DNA of 64,000 bases from Sphingomonas_R arantia (GTDB lineage Bacteria; Pseudomonadota; Alphaproteobacteria; Sphingomonadales; Sphingomonadaceae), in contig NZ_JBHUGS010000002.1 of NCBI RefSeq assembly GCF_042682045.1, positions 1 through 64,000 on the forward strand, given 5' to 3'. Positions 62,933-64,000 of this stretch are shown in pieces (within the stretch, counting starts at the first letter, position 1; every line of letters begins with the position of its first letter). The notes under the pieces were generated by a model, which saw only the letters and a program-made list of their open reading frames with translations, made no database searches and was not told the origin of the DNA. Made by a program: the position numbers and the translations under genes.

Positions 62933-63895
62933 CTAGCGGGCAGCCGCCGCCGGGACGCGGGACGCGGTGCCGGCTTCGTAGGCGATCAGGGCCTCGGGAT
63001 TGTCGGTCTGGATCATCGACACGCCGAGCCGCCGGATACTGCCCCAGACCCGTGCCGGATCGGCGAGCGCCTGATTGTCGCCGCCAAGCTCGGCGATATA
63101 GCCGTTGTCGAGCGTGTTGAGCCACAGGCGGATCCGGTTCTTGCGCGCCATTTCGGCCAGTGCCGGCATGATCGCGGGGGACAGCCGCGGCAGTTCGAAG
63201 CCGATCGGCTTGCGCGAACCCGACAGCTGGATCCGCGCGACGTCGAGCAACTGCCGTTCGTCGCCCGAGAAGCGCAGGATCGGCATGAACGGCACGAGGT
63301 TGAACGGTTGCATCGGGGTGAGCGGCTTCGACTGGTCGCCTGCGGTCGTCTTGACGATCACCCCGTCCTGCGCGCCGGCGCGGATCACCGCGTCGATGAC
63401 TTCGGCATGGATCGCGTCCTTGATGTCCAGGTTGAGGACGATCCGGCCCTTCGCATGGGCCAGCATCTCGTCCAGCGTGACGATGTGCGCATCGGTGACG
63501 GGGGCGGCGGTACCGCCCAGGTCGGCGCGCAGCCGGACCTTGCGCAGCTGCGCCAGGGCCATGGTCGCGACGAGCCCGGTGCCGTCCGTCGTGCGATCGA
63601 GTGTCGCATCGTGGATCATCACGAGGCTGCCGTCGACGCCGCGGCGGACGTCGGTCTCCATCACGTCGACGCCGAGCGCGACGCAGTTGTCGAGCGCGGC
63701 CAGCGAGTTTTCCGGTGCGCTGGCCAGCTTGTGCGCGGGGGCCGCGGCGTGGCAGCCGCGATGCGCGACCACGACGAGGCCGCCGTTAGGATCGGCGATC
63801 TTGCGGTGGATCGCGACGACGCGGTCGGCGGTCCTGGCATTGGCAGCGGCAGGGGCGGCCAGTGCGGCGAGCAGGGCGAGGAGCGGAATGACCAT
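62933..63895 (-). CDS. periplasmic glycerophosphodiester phosphodiesterase
   Basis: This 320-residue protein has a signal peptide (MVIPLLALLAALAAPAAANA) and the GDPD TIM barrel with AHRG and APENSL, METDVRRGVDGSLVMIHDAT and LDRTTDGTG; these supply the catalytic His-Arg-Glu-His and metal-binding acids. It hydrolyses glycerophosphodiesters to glycerol 3-phosphate and an alcohol. ATG 63895 starts the signal directly; a longer GTG frame from 63946 is possible. The family lacks no key residue. Confidence 0.88.
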   Translation of the reverse strand: MVIPLLALLAALAAPAAANARTADRVVAIHRKIADPNGGLVVVAHRGCHAAAPAHKLASAPENSLAALDNCVALGVDVMETDVRRGVDGSLVMIHDATLDRTTDGTGLVATMALAQLRKVRLRADLGGTAAPVTDAHIVTLDEMLAHAKGRIVLNLDIKDAIHAEVIDAVIRAGAQDGVIVKTTAGDQSKPLTPMQPFNLVPFMPILRFSGDERQLLDVARIQLSGSRKPIGFELPRLSPAIMPALAEMARKNRIRLWLNTLDNGYIAELGGDNQALADPARVWGSIRRLGVSMIQTDNPEALIAYEAGTASRVPAAAAR

Positions 63896-64000
63896 GAGCG
63901 GCAGCCTTACCGGAAGCGGGGCGTGAAGCGAACGGTGAACCGACACGTCGTCGGCACGGATCGGCTGTCCGTCAACGGGTCGCGGTTCGGCCCGAACCGG

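Overview
The window looks like chromosomal DNA of a sphingomonad alphaproteobacterium (Sphingomonas or a close relative). It is GC-rich with strong G/C third positions. It carries three large TonB-dependent receptors, a bacterial CrtY lycopene cyclase, a LemA/M48 pair, and a mannonate dehydratase whose sequence closely resembles the characterised Novosphingobium ManD. Starts at GTG and TTG are common, and many neighbouring genes overlap by 4 nt (ATGA or GTGA). The genus is inferred from gene content, not from a marker search.

Layout. (1) 1-2196: an initiator tRNA, a terminator, a possible recombinase remnant and a decayed IS3-family element whose right end is lost. The transposase frame runs straight into the C-terminal two thirds of lgt. 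(2) 2193-13863: envelope, stress and transport genes: a CLC chloride channel, a lipoprotein class A beta-lactamase-like enzyme, an SLC13 permease, an MscS channel, a DUF2254 protein, a phospholipase D, a tiny DUF1328 protein behind a textbook-like EcfG promoter, a glycine-zipper lipoprotein and a glutathionyl-hydroquinone reductase. (3) 14009-17981: a translationally coupled three-gene periplasmic molybdenum hydroxylase (cytochrome c, 2Fe-2S, molybdopterin subunit). (4) 18826-25942: crtY, a DUF1993 remnant, lemA/M48, an rtcA remnant, and a divergent ArsR regulator facing a desaturase/SRPBCC operon. (5) 26007-37207: an OFA-type MFS transporter, a TfoX-N protein, an exported amine oxidase - TonB receptor - exported RidA cluster, an Lnt-like enzyme, and a PadR/membrane-protein pair. 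(6) 37579-48800: a siderophore-type TonB receptor with a Fur-like box, then a histidine kinase and an NtrC-shaped regulator divergent from a MacA/MacB/FtsX/TolC-type efflux operon. (7) 48911-60863: a sugar-acid/oligosaccharide utilisation locus (DUF1593 protein, ManD, hexuronate-type MFS, TonB receptor, FadR-type GntR regulator, GH2 glycosidase). (8) 60945-63895: an ABC exporter and a periplasmic glycerophosphodiesterase.

The most interesting points are these. The exported amine oxidase and exported RidA would together make and detoxify imines in the periplasm. The NtrC-shaped regulator has lost both its Walker A lysine and its GAFTGA loop, and has two perfect 18-bp dyads buried in its own N-terminal codons. 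A GGTCYGAC-centred motif recurs in front of three genes of the sugar locus. The IS3-Lgt fusion arose from several independent decay events. I found no CRISPR array, prophage or obvious defence system.
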